Assembly: GCA_902609885.1 (NCBI GenBank)
Contig: CACLTT010000001.1
Location: forward strand, 62,001-126,000
Reading direction: 5' to 3'
DNA from: an uncultured Candidatus Hydrogenedens sp.
GTDB lineage: Bacteria; Desulfobacterota_D; UBA1144
Length of the DNA: 64,000 bases
The translations under genes and the position numbers were made by a program. The notes below the pieces were generated by a model. The model worked only from the letters and a program-made list of their open reading frames with translations, did not search any database and was not told the DNA's origin. Shown here one piece after another: positions 28,328 through 38,294 of this stretch; the first letter of the stretch is position 1; each line of letters opens with the position of its first letter.

Positions 28328-29083
28328 ATGAAATTAATTCTTGAAATAGGAAATTCATCCACCAAGCTCGCAGTTTGTAGTGGTTTAAAGATTTCCAATA
28401 TGAATTATTTAAAAAATACAGATAATGCTAAATTTTTGGCAAATTTGAATAATATTGTTGAAAATCTTGAACTGAAAAAGCCAAAAATTAATCAAATTGT
28501 GATCTCGTATGTCAACAAAAAAATGATGAAAAAAATCAAAAAAAATCTAATGAACAAATTTCCAAATTTGAAATTAATTATATTAAAAGAGAAAAAATAT
28601 AAAGATTTTAAAATTAAATATAAAAACATAGATAGTTTTGGATCTGATCGTTTTTTTAATTGTTTAGGGGCTAGGGCTTTAAATAGTAAGACAGGTAGTA
28701 TTATAGTTGATATTGGAACTGCAACCACATTCGATGTGATTTCAAATAACTTTGAATATTTGGGTGGTATGATAATTCCAGGACCGCTAACATCATTTTC
28801 ATCATTGCTTTCTAATACATCTATGATTGGAAAATATGAACTTATTTATAAACAAGGAATACTAGGTAAGTCTACTCATGATTGTCTATCAATTGGATTT
28901 ACCCAGGGGAATTCTAAAATGATTGAATCATTAGTTTCAAATATAGTAAATAAATATGGCAAAAGCTATAATACTTTTATAACAGGTGGCTTGACAGATA
29001 TTTTTAAGAAATATTTACCAAAAAAATATATATTTGACAAACTGCTGACCCTGAAGGGCATAGCTTTTTATTTAAAAGATTAA
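28328..29083 (+). CDS. coaX: Type III pantothenate kinase
   Basis: LILEIGNSSTKLAV, DSFGSDRFFNCLGAR, IIVDIGTATTFDVI. Confidence 0.93.
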   Translation: MKLILEIGNSSTKLAVCSGLKISNMNYLKNTDNAKFLANLNNIVENLELKKPKINQIVISYVNKKMMKKIKKNLMNKFPNLKLIILKEKKYKDFKIKYKNIDSFGSDRFFNCLGARALNSKTGSIIVDIGTATTFDVISNNFEYLGGMIIPGPLTSFSSLLSNTSMIGKYELIYKQGILGKSTHDCLSIGFTQGNSKMIESLVSNIVNKYGKSYNTFITGGLTDIFKKYLPKKYIFDKLLTLKGIAFYLKD

Positions 29084-29084
29084 G

Positions 29085-29435
29085 ATGATTTTTAAATTTT
29101 ACATATCTAAAAAATTATTATTAACTCAGATTTGTAATGTAGGTGAAAATTTCAGGAAATTTATTTTTTATGGATTATTCAACCCTAAGAAAACTGGTTC
29201 ATATATATCTATAGAATTAGATATTACGAAATTAAACTTTTATTCAGATTTACGCAAATATAAAGTTAAAGATATTGAAATTGATAACTACAAAATTATT
29301 ATTGATAGCCATAAAAGACTTAAAATACAATATTTTATTAATAATAAGGTATATGTTATGAATTCGTATATCCCATTTTATGGAAAAACATCAAAGAATA
29401 AAATTTTCATTAATAATATTAAAAATATTCTTTAG
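29085..29435 (+). CDS. hypothetical protein (116 aa)
   Basis: Intact ORF immediately after coaX. Confidence 0.5.
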   Translation: MIFKFYISKKLLLTQICNVGENFRKFIFYGLFNPKKTGSYISIELDITKLNFYSDLRKYKVKDIEIDNYKIIIDSHKRLKIQYFINNKVYVMNSYIPFYGKTSKNKIFINNIKNIL

Positions 29436-29474
29436 TTTTTGTAAAATAAAATTCAAGAGGTAATAATAATAAAG

Positions 29475-30191
29475 ATGAAAACAATATCTTTGCATGACTT
29501 AATTGTTAGATTGCAAGAGAAAAAAATAGCTTTGGGCCCCGATCCTAAAGCTACAGTTAGTATGTATTCCGAACTTGGTTTAATACCTTCGCCCAGAATA
29601 AAAGCACATGAATCCGGGGACCTCCCACCAGAAATTTCATATCCAATAGATACTATTAAGAAAATAATAGAAATTAAGGATCTTAAGAAAAAAGGTTTAA
29701 GACTTGAGGAGATTCGTGACTCATATGCATTAGATTATGTAAAAGATGCTATTCAGGACATTATGACTAGTGATGATGACAATAAGATTAAAGAGATGGC
29801 TGTTCTTTTGTTTGAACAAGATGATAAATTATCGGGAGTACTTGAAGCTCCTATTCTCAAGGTGATTGAAACTAAAAATGCTAAAGAACTTAATAAGTTA
29901 TTATCATTATTTGCAACACAAAGTTTATTTTCGATGAATGATGCAAATGCTCTTTTAGAAAAATATAATGTAAATGATGCAAAAAGGTCTTTATTCAAAT
30001 CAATATTTTATTTATCTGTAATATGTCTAAGATTGGCTAGAAATAATAAAGATAAAGCTTTAGAGGATCTTGCTTTTGAAATTTATAATAAAATGGTTCT
30101 TTTACCAATAGAAAGAGCTAGTAAAAAAGTTCAAGAAGAATTTAAAAGTTCCTTTGAAAAACATATAAAATCTAAGAAGCTTGGCTCATAA
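29475..30191 (+). CDS. MerR-type HTH protein with uncharacterised C-terminal region
   Basis: TVSMYSELGLIPSPRIKAHES...YPIDTIKKIIEIKDLKKKGLRLEEIR. Confidence 0.7.
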   Translation: MKTISLHDLIVRLQEKKIALGPDPKATVSMYSELGLIPSPRIKAHESGDLPPEISYPIDTIKKIIEIKDLKKKGLRLEEIRDSYALDYVKDAIQDIMTSDDDNKIKEMAVLLFEQDDKLSGVLEAPILKVIETKNAKELNKLLSLFATQSLFSMNDANALLEKYNVNDAKRSLFKSIFYLSVICLRLARNNKDKALEDLAFEIYNKMVLLPIERASKKVQEEFKSSFEKHIKSKKLGS

Positions 30192-31737
30192 GTTTATATT
30201 CAAAACTATCAATTAAAGCTTTCCAACTTGCTTCGACAATATCACTTGAAACACCTATTGTTGACCAAGAAGTTTTTTTATCACTTGATTCAATTATCAC
30301 CCTAACTAATGACTCCGTTCCCTTGCTGCCTGATACAACCCTGACTCTGTAGTCTTTTAACTCAACCTCCTTAAGAGATGGATATTCATTTACCAAAGTT
30401 TTTCGCAATGCATTATCTAACGCATTCACAGGACCTGTACCAGAAGATTCATTTTCTATAATTTGATTATTAATTTTCACTTTTACTTTAGCAAATGAAT
30501 CAGATGATGGAATAATTTGTCTAGTATTGATTTCAGTTTCAAGCAGTTCAATTTTTGGTACATAGTTACCTGAAAATTTTTTTACAAAAAGTTCAAAAGA
30601 TGCATCAACATTTTCAAATTCATAGCCATTATTTTCCAATTTTTTTAATTCTTGTAAAATTATAGATAAATTATCATCGTTAATATTTGTAATTCCAAGC
30701 TCATCGAGTTTATATGAGATATTGCTTCTTCCTGATAAGTCAGATACGAGAATTCTTCTCTTGTTTCCAACAAGTTCAGGTTCAATATGTTCATAAGTTG
30801 AGGTATCTCTCATTACTGCACTAACGTGAATACCACCCTTATGAGCAAAAGCACTTTTACCTACAAAAGGTAATTTGTTATTAATTGGCAGATTTGCAAG
30901 CTCATTTATGAAGTTTGATACTTCTGATAATTTTTCTAAATTTTCTTTTTTAATACATTCTATGTTCATTTTTAGATTCAGATTTGCAATTATTGAACAA
31001 AGGTTAGCATTACCGCATCTTTCACCATATCCATTTATTGTTCCCTGTATTTGATTTGCACCTGCTAGAACTGCTTGAAGCGCGTTCGCAACCCCCAAGT
31101 CAGAGTCATTATGTGAATGAATTCCAAGTATCTTATTTTTTGAAAATTCTTTAACCACTTTAACAGCCTTGTCTATTTCCCATGGTGTTGAACCACCGTT
31201 TGTATCACATAGAATTACACCATCAGCACCACCGTTAATTGCGGATAGTATTGTTGATATTGAGTATTTTTCATTAGCTCTATAACCATCAAAAAAATGT
31301 TCAGCATCAAAAAAAACTTCATCAGTTCTTTTCTTTAAATATTCAATTGTATCATAAACAAGCTCTAGGTTTTGTTCATTTGATATTTTTAATGCTTTAT
31401 TTACATGAAAATCCCAAGTTTTTCCTACAATGGTTATAACATCAGTTTCTGCTTTTAGAAGTGATTGCACATTAGGATCATTATCGCAATTATTATTAGC
31501 TCTTCTTGTACTACCAAAAGCCGCAAGTTTTGAATTTATTAATTTTTCATTTTTAATTTTTTTAAAAAAATCTTCATCTCTATCATTTGACCCAGGCCAT
31601 CCACCTTCGATATATTTTATTCCAAGCTCATCTATTTTATGAGCTACTCTTATCTTATCTTCAACAGAAAATGAAATACCTTCACCTTGAGTCCCGTCTC
31701 TTAATGTAACATCATATACATCTACATTATTCATCAT
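30172..31737 (-). CDS. cimA: (R)-citramalate synthase
   Basis: VDVYDVTLRDGTQGEGISFSVEDKIR, LCDTNGGSTPWEI, HSHNDSDLGVANAL, ERCGNANL. Confidence 0.92.
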   Translation of the reverse strand: MMNNVDVYDVTLRDGTQGEGISFSVEDKIRVAHKIDELGIKYIEGGWPGSNDRDEDFFKKIKNEKLINSKLAAFGSTRRANNNCDNDPNVQSLLKAETDVITIVGKTWDFHVNKALKISNEQNLELVYDTIEYLKKRTDEVFFDAEHFFDGYRANEKYSISTILSAINGGADGVILCDTNGGSTPWEIDKAVKVVKEFSKNKILGIHSHNDSDLGVANALQAVLAGANQIQGTINGYGERCGNANLCSIIANLNLKMNIECIKKENLEKLSEVSNFINELANLPINNKLPFVGKSAFAHKGGIHVSAVMRDTSTYEHIEPELVGNKRRILVSDLSGRSNISYKLDELGITNINDDNLSIILQELKKLENNGYEFENVDASFELFVKKFSGNYVPKIELLETEINTRQIIPSSDSFAKVKVKINNQIIENESSGTGPVNALDNALRKTLVNEYPSLKEVELKDYRVRVVSGSKGTESLVRVIIESSDKKTSWSTIGVSSDIVEASWKALIDSFEYKLMSQAS

Positions 31738-32960
31738 TATCCTAATCCGAACTCTTTATGAAGAGAGGATATTGCCTTTTTGCACAAATTTTTATTAATT
31801 ACACAAGAAATTTTAATTTCTGAAGTACTAATCATGCTTATGTTTATTTTAGATTTTGCAAGTGATGTAAACATTCGAGTTGCAATCCCAGTATGAGTTT
31901 TCATTCCAGCACCTACTATCGAAACCAAAGCGATCTTTTCATCTTTAATAAGTTTATAATAGTAAAGCCTTGACTTGTTTTCTCTTAATATTTTAAATGT
32001 TTTATTCAAGTCTTCCTTGGGTATCGTAAAGGTGAGGTCAGTTTCACCTTCAGTGCTTATATTCTGAACAATCATATCAACGATAATACCAGATTCACTA
32101 ATAGGTTTAAAAATTTTGCTAGCAATACCTGGTGTGTCTTTAATCCCTATAATTGAAATTTTTGCTTGTTTTAAGTCATGCGTTATTCCTGATACAACTT
32201 TTTTTTCTCTTAATGGTATTTTTTTTTCATTCATAACAATTGTTCCTTTTTTTTTATTATCAAATGTAGATTTAACATAAATTTTTGTATTTGATTGGTT
32301 TGCCACTTCTACGGCTTTAGATTGTAAGACTTTAGATCCAAGGCTAGACATTTCAAGCATTTCTTGATATGAAATATAATTAATTTTCTTTGCTTTTCTA
32401 TATAATCTAGGGTCTGTTGTATATATCCCATCTACATCATCTTTAAGGAGCTCGCATCTTTCAGCCTTTAAAGCTCCAGCTATCGCAACTGCAGATAAAT
32501 CTGAACCACCTCTACCCAAAGTTGTTATATCGTTATTTGAATTAATACCTTGAAAACCAGGAATCACAACTACAAATCCTTTTGATAAATATTTTTTAAT
32601 TTCTTTTGTTCCTATAGAAACGATTGAAGCCTTACCATGAATATTATCAGTCAAAATGTTTGCCTTTGATGCATCTAGGCTTAAGGCTTTAACATTTATT
32701 TCATTTAATGCCATAACTAACAAGCTGGAGGATACTTTTTCACCAGTTGAAATAATTTGATCATACTCTCTTTCGTTAGGTAATAATGAGATTGAACTAA
32801 TTAATTTTATTAACTTATCTGTTTCACCTGCCATTGCAGATACAATAACTACAGTTGAGATTTTTTTATTTTTAAGTTTTTTTATATTTTGAGCAATTTT
32901 TTTTATTTTAGTAATACTTCCAACACTGGTGCCGCCATATTTTTGAACAATAATTTCCAT
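31737..32960 (-). CDS. lysC: Aspartate kinase
   Basis: IIVQKYGGTSVGSI, TTLGRGGSDLSAVAIAGAL, two ACT domains. Confidence 0.95.
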   Translation of the reverse strand: MEIIVQKYGGTSVGSITKIKKIAQNIKKLKNKKISTVVIVSAMAGETDKLIKLISSISLLPNEREYDQIISTGEKVSSSLLVMALNEINVKALSLDASKANILTDNIHGKASIVSIGTKEIKKYLSKGFVVVIPGFQGINSNNDITTLGRGGSDLSAVAIAGALKAERCELLKDDVDGIYTTDPRLYRKAKKINYISYQEMLEMSSLGSKVLQSKAVEVANQSNTKIYVKSTFDNKKKGTIVMNEKKIPLREKKVVSGITHDLKQAKISIIGIKDTPGIASKIFKPISESGIIVDMIVQNISTEGETDLTFTIPKEDLNKTFKILRENKSRLYYYKLIKDEKIALVSIVGAGMKTHTGIATRMFTSLAKSKINISMISTSEIKISCVINKNLCKKAISSLHKEFGLG

Positions 32961-32964
32961 AATC

Positions 32965-33396
32965 TTAAATCTCTATACTAATCTCTCTTTGGTTAATATT
33001 ATCTCTTATAAAATTAAAATAAATACTAAATGACTTTTCTTCAAAAATTTTTAATTCCTCTAAAAATTTATCTGGCCATTCTATAAATGTTAAAGAATTA
33101 CTTTCATTTAGGATTTCATTCATACCTATCATCTCTAATTCTGAAAAATCTTCAACTCGATAAAAATCAAAATGGTTGATACGCATATTACTCACGGAAT
33201 TATAACTATTGAGAATTAAGAAACTAGGGCTTGAAACTTGATTAATAACATTGATTTTTTCACAATATTTCCTGACAAAAGTAGTTTTGCCTGATCCAAG
33301 ATCACCATGGAGCAAAATTATATTTTTATCACCTTGATTAGCTCTTATATAGTCTATTAATTTATCTAGTTCTTTTATATGCCAAATTTTATTCAT
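32965..33396 (-). CDS. tsaE: tRNA t6A biosynthesis ATPase TsaE
   Basis: LLHGDLGSGKTTFVRKYCE, NHFDFYRVEDFSEL, FIEWPDKF. Confidence 0.93.
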   Translation of the reverse strand: MNKIWHIKELDKLIDYIRANQGDKNIILLHGDLGSGKTTFVRKYCEKINVINQVSSPSFLILNSYNSVSNMRINHFDFYRVEDFSELEMIGMNEILNESNSLTFIEWPDKFLEELKIFEEKSFSIYFNFIRDNINQREISIEI

Positions 33397-34987
33397 TTAC
33401 AATAATTTTCTCGTTTTGATCCTTCAAATTTTTATTTGTAGGCCAAAAACATTCAGGAATATATTTTATTATATCTCTAGCTAATATACCTCTATTATAT
33501 TTTTTGCTCCTAACAATATCCCCCGCTTTACCATGCGCATATACACCCAAGATTGCAGAATTTATTGTTGAATAATTTTGAGCTGTAAGACTTCCAATGA
33601 TTCCAGATAAAGAATCACCCATACCGCCTGTTGCCATACCTTCATTTCCAGATCCATTTATATATATTTCTCCTTTTATGCCGGAGGTTATTGTACGAAA
33701 TCCTTTTAATACAGTTACAACATGATTTTTTTTCGAAAATGATCTTGCAACTGATATTCTATTGTTTTGAATCTCAGAAATTTTTGTTTTTATCAATCTA
33801 CTCATTTCTCCAGGATGAGGAGTGATTATTATGTTTTTTTTATGTTTTTTTAAAAGGGATATATCTTCATCTAAACAATTTAAAGCATCTGCATCTATAA
33901 TAAACTTACAATCAAAATTTTTAACAAGTTCAAAAATAAGTTTTTTAAATTTTTTTGAATTTCCCATACCAGGTCCTATTAGAATAGAAGTTGGTTTTTT
34001 TGTTAATTTTTTCTTTAAATTTTCAATAAAACTATTATCATCAAAAGTTTTTCCATCTTTTTTATTAGGCATATCAATTATTATTGCTTCTGGAACATTC
34101 TTCTTTAGAATAGGAGATATACATTCGGGTATGCAAATACTAACAAGCCCACAACCAGATCTATATGCAGAAAGTCCAGCAATAGTTACAGCGCCTGGCA
34201 TATTCTTAGAGCCCCCAATAATCAGGAGATGCCCATGACTTCCTTTATTAGATGATTTTTTTCTTTTCAATAAATTTTTTGAAAAAAAATCATGATCGAT
34301 ATAGTAGTGACTAGTCTTTAGAAATATTTCTTTTGGTGTCCCAAGATTTATTACATGGATTTTTTTTGATTTTTGGTAACCTGGGTCATTAATTAATCCA
34401 ACCTTTGCAATATCATAAGTAATGGTTAAGTCAGACTTTATACAAATACCTAACTCCATACCAGAAGTTGCGCATTGACCTGATGGAATATCTAAGGAGC
34501 ATATTTTTCTTTTTGAATTGTTTATGAATTTAATTATTTTGAATATATTTGAATTTGATTTAATTTTTCTGTTTAGTCCAATACCAAAAATTCCATCAAC
34601 AATTAAATCATAATTTTGAAGTTTTGAATTAGAGATTTTTTTAATAAAATTAGTTTTAATTCTTTTTAAAACTCTTAAATTTATATTTAGTTCAGGTGAA
34701 TTACTTTTATTACTATTTATTAAAAAAATATCAACTTTTATTCCACTGATTTGCAAGTGCCTCGCAACAACTGCAGCATCCCCCCCATTATTTCCATTTC
34801 CAATAATTATTAAGACGTTTGATAATTTAAAGTTTTTTTTTATAACTTCGGATGATTTAAGACCAGCAATTTCCATTCTTATCAGTGAACTTATTTTATA
34901 TTTTGAACTGATATTTTTATCTATCATTTTTGCTTCATTTGAATCAGCGATATTCATATTGAAATCATAAACCATTGAAAATTGCAT
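33389..34987 (-). CDS. nnrDE: Bifunctional NAD(P)H-hydrate repair enzyme (epimerase + dehydratase)
   Basis: GNGNNGGDAAVVARHL, GIFGIGLNR; GSHGHLLIIGGSKNMPGAV, TPHPGEMSRL, GTGGMGDSLSGIIG variant. Confidence 0.9.
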   Translation of the reverse strand: MQFSMVYDFNMNIADSNEAKMIDKNISSKYKISSLIRMEIAGLKSSEVIKKNFKLSNVLIIIGNGNNGGDAAVVARHLQISGIKVDIFLINSNKSNSPELNINLRVLKRIKTNFIKKISNSKLQNYDLIVDGIFGIGLNRKIKSNSNIFKIIKFINNSKRKICSLDIPSGQCATSGMELGICIKSDLTITYDIAKVGLINDPGYQKSKKIHVINLGTPKEIFLKTSHYYIDHDFFSKNLLKRKKSSNKGSHGHLLIIGGSKNMPGAVTIAGLSAYRSGCGLVSICIPECISPILKKNVPEAIIIDMPNKKDGKTFDDNSFIENLKKKLTKKPTSILIGPGMGNSKKFKKLIFELVKNFDCKFIIDADALNCLDEDISLLKKHKKNIIITPHPGEMSRLIKTKISEIQNNRISVARSFSKKNHVVTVLKGFRTITSGIKGEIYINGSGNEGMATGGMGDSLSGIIGSLTAQNYSTINSAILGVYAHGKAGDIVRSKKYNRGILARDIIKYIPECFWPTNKNLKDQNEKIIVNE

Positions 34988-35096
34988 TCCAATAGGAAAA
35001 TTAAATAATTAACTTAAAAATCATTAAAAAATTAAATAGTATTGTTATTAGTAAATTTTATTTAATGTAGTAATATTCAATATATTAGATAATTAT

Positions 35097-36074
35097 ATGT
35101 TAGATAGAAATAAAACATTTTTGGAGTCTTTAAACTTTTCTGCATTAGGTTTTTCGAAATTCCTGAAAACTAAAATAAGTGGTGCACCCAAGTTGGTTAA
35201 TTTGGAAGTTACAAAATTATGTAATGCTAGATGCGATTTTTGTGACTATTGGCAAACAAGAAATGAGGAAAGGCTAAAAGATTATTCTGATTTAATAAAA
35301 AAAATAGATCCTCTTGTTGTAATGGTCACAGGCGGTGAGCCTATGTTGAGAAAAGATATTGTTGAAATTATAAGACAAATTAAATCAGCATCTTTCTTTA
35401 CTTATACCGGCATTATAACGAAAGGAGATCTATTAAATATCGATAAAGCTAGAAAACTTTATGATGCAAAAATTGATCAAATTGCAATTTCCTTAGACTT
35501 TTTAGGGGATAGGCATTCAGAAAATCGAGGTGTTAAGGGGTTATGGAATCATATTTCAGAATTGATTCCAGAAATTTCTAATAAACTAAAGAAAACAATT
35601 TCGATTAATTCAATAATTATGGATGATAATCTTGATGAAATTGTTGCTATGGCAAAACAAGCTAGGGACTGGAGAGCAAATATCTCTTTTAGCTCTTACT
35701 CTGTTATGAAATCTAATAATGATAGCCATTTTGTTAAAGAAGAAACACAAAAAGTAAAAAATGTTATTAACGAACTGATCGCTCTCAAACGTGAGTGGAA
35801 GGATACTATTGTATCTAGCGAATATTACTTAAAGCAAATTCCAGAGTTCTTTCAAAAAGGTTATGGACCAAGCTGTAATGCTGGACATTCCTTCTTAACT
35901 GTTACGCCTGATGGATATATAAAAAGATGTTCTGAAATGCCGGCAGTATGTCATTATAAAGATTTTAGTCCGGGTTTCTTTAATAAAACTGATTGTAAGA
36001 CCTGTTGGTTTGGATGTAGGGGTGAAACTCAAGCCCCTATACTAGAAAAAGGAAAAGAGCTCATTGGTCTTTAG
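35097..36074 (+). CDS. Radical SAM protein with C-terminal Cys cluster
   Basis: CNARCDFCDYW (CxxxCxxC), TGGEPMLRKD; C-terminal CNAG...CSEM...CKTCWFGC. Confidence 0.9.
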   Translation: MLDRNKTFLESLNFSALGFSKFLKTKISGAPKLVNLEVTKLCNARCDFCDYWQTRNEERLKDYSDLIKKIDPLVVMVTGGEPMLRKDIVEIIRQIKSASFFTYTGIITKGDLLNIDKARKLYDAKIDQIAISLDFLGDRHSENRGVKGLWNHISELIPEISNKLKKTISINSIIMDDNLDEIVAMAKQARDWRANISFSSYSVMKSNNDSHFVKEETQKVKNVINELIALKREWKDTIVSSEYYLKQIPEFFQKGYGPSCNAGHSFLTVTPDGYIKRCSEMPAVCHYKDFSPGFFNKTDCKTCWFGCRGETQAPILEKGKELIGL

Positions 36075-37416
36075 GTTCCCAGGTAGTAGAATCTTTTTTA
36101 TCGACTAAAATAAAACCTAACTTTTCTGCCTTATCTCTTAGTTCATCTGCAAGTTTCCAATTTTTTTCTTTTCTAGCTAAATTTCTTTTATCAATAATCT
36201 CCAATATGATTTCATCATCCTCAGGCTCTTCTTTGATTGTAAAAAGGTTCATCCATCCATTTATACCCATAACATTTTCAAATTCCTTTATTTCATCTAT
36301 ATTATTTATATTTATCTCTCCATCATTGACGCACTTAAAGAAGATCCCAAAAGCCTTTGCTGTATTAAAATCATCTAGCATCGCTTCCTTCCATAGTATA
36401 TTAAACTTTTTAATATTATTTTTATTTGGTGAATTTGTTCTAATTCTTTTTATAATTTTTTTTATACTTCTTTCAATTTCCATGAGTCTCTCCTCAGAAA
36501 GATCAACTGGCGTTCTATAATGGTGAGAAAGAAAAAAAATTCTTATTAGATTAAAGTCCCATCTTTCAAGCGCATCTCTAATGTTTATGATATTACCAAT
36601 TGATTTTGACATTTTCTCTTGATTTATATTTATCAAACCATTATGAAGCCAATAGTTTGCAAAATTCCCCTCATTAATACTCTCAGATTGAGCTATTTCA
36701 TTCTCATGATGTGGAAAAATCAGATCTCTTCCTCCTCCATGTATATCAAAATTTGAACCTAAATGATTACAGCTCATTACAGAACATTCAATGTGCCAGC
36801 CTGGTCTTCCTTTACCCCAAGGGCTATCCCACGATGGCTCATTATTTTTTACTTTTTTCCATAATGCGAAATCTAAATCGTTTTTTTTATTTGGATTAAA
36901 TTCTACTCTATGGTTTGTCAGCATTGAATCAATACTTTGATTAGATAACTTTCCATAGTTTTCAAATTTACTTATATTAAAATACACGTCTCCATTAGCT
37001 TCGTATGCAAAGCCCCTGTCAATTATTGATAATATTAAATTAATTATTCCATCAATATTATCTGAGACACACGGTTGAAAATCAGGTTCAATGCAACCCA
37101 AATCTTTCATATCTTTTATATATTCTTGTTTGTACTTTTCGGCAATCTCTTTAGAATCAACATCAAATTCAATAGCTTTACTAATTATTTTATCATCTAT
37201 ATCAGTAAAATTTTTAACATAAGTTACTTGATATCCAATATTTCTTAAAAATCTAACAATTACATCAAATACTATTGCAGATCTTGCATGACCCATATGA
37301 CTGCTTGAATACACAGTAGGCCCACAAACATAAATACCAACTTTTCCATCTTTTATTGGTTTAAATACTTCTTTTTTGTTTGTTAAAGAATTGTAGAGAC
37401 TTAGTTTATTTTCCAT
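36061..37416 (-). CDS. cysS: Cysteinyl-tRNA synthetase
   Basis: YVCGPTVYSSSHMGHARS, ECSVMS, HGGGRDLIFPHHENEIAQSE, KMSKSIGN. Confidence 0.97.
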   Translation of the reverse strand: MENKLSLYNSLTNKKEVFKPIKDGKVGIYVCGPTVYSSSHMGHARSAIVFDVIVRFLRNIGYQVTYVKNFTDIDDKIISKAIEFDVDSKEIAEKYKQEYIKDMKDLGCIEPDFQPCVSDNIDGIINLILSIIDRGFAYEANGDVYFNISKFENYGKLSNQSIDSMLTNHRVEFNPNKKNDLDFALWKKVKNNEPSWDSPWGKGRPGWHIECSVMSCNHLGSNFDIHGGGRDLIFPHHENEIAQSESINEGNFANYWLHNGLININQEKMSKSIGNIINIRDALERWDFNLIRIFFLSHHYRTPVDLSEERLMEIERSIKKIIKRIRTNSPNKNNIKKFNILWKEAMLDDFNTAKAFGIFFKCVNDGEININNIDEIKEFENVMGINGWMNLFTIKEEPEDDEIILEIIDKRNLARKEKNWKLADELRDKAEKLGFILVDKKDSTTWEPKDQ

Positions 37417-38220
37417 TTACGAAAGCTCTTCTCCACCGTCAATTCTTATGACATTGCCAGTTATCCAATCGGCACCTGGATGTGAAAGTGCAACTATGCT
37501 CCCAGAAATATCACCAGGAAGGGTTAGTCTTTTACTAGGATTAGCCTTTAAAGCCCCATCAACAATTTCTTTATTTCCTGGTATTTTTTCTAATGCAGGC
37601 GTAAGAGTTACTCCAGCACATAAAGAATTTGCTGTTATTCCTTCAGGAGCTAATTCAACAGCTATCTGTCTAATGTGAGATTCAAGTGCAGATTTCGCTG
37701 CTGATACAGGTCCATATGTAGGCCAAATTTTTCTACTACCCGCGCTAGACATTGCATAAATTCGAGCATTTTTGCTGAATAAGTCTCTCGAATATATATC
37801 TTGAGTCCAGTAAACTAATGAATTGGCCATTACATCTAAGGTCATTTCCATATTTTTTTGAGTTACATTTTGTTGAGAATCGTTTGATACATATGGCTTT
37901 AATGATCCAAAAGCTAAAGAGTGAAGTAAAATTTTAATTTTTTTATCGTCTTTACCAATTAATTCATATATTTCATCAAGACAGTCTTTCCTTTTTTGTT
38001 CATCTGCGGCATTTATATTATAGAATTTTGCCTTAGAGTCATTTTTTTCAATATGTTGAACAATTTCTTCAACGTTCTGCATTGTTCCTTTTCTATCAAG
38101 ATGAATACCAATAATATTGACGCCATATTCCGATAATTTTTTTGAAACTTCTCCACCGAATCCACTTGATGAGCCTAATATAAGAGCCCATTCATCCTTA
38201 AGCCAATTATTTATTTCCAT
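37417..38220 (-). CDS. Enoyl-ACP reductase-like SDR (FabI/FabL-type)
   Basis: ALILGSSSGFGGEVSKKL, YGPVSAAK (Y-x6-K), GNVIRIDGGEELS; start set to the ATG with AAGGAAGG RBS. Confidence 0.8.
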   Translation of the reverse strand: MEINNWLKDEWALILGSSSGFGGEVSKKLSEYGVNIIGIHLDRKGTMQNVEEIVQHIEKNDSKAKFYNINAADEQKRKDCLDEIYELIGKDDKKIKILLHSLAFGSLKPYVSNDSQQNVTQKNMEMTLDVMANSLVYWTQDIYSRDLFSKNARIYAMSSAGSRKIWPTYGPVSAAKSALESHIRQIAVELAPEGITANSLCAGVTLTPALEKIPGNKEIVDGALKANPSKRLTLPGDISGSIVALSHPGADWITGNVIRIDGGEELS

Positions 38221-38294
38221 ATTACCTTCCTTAAACATTTTATAGAAAGTTTACGCATTAGGAGATCATATTCAAGGTATTATAAGTTAGAGAA

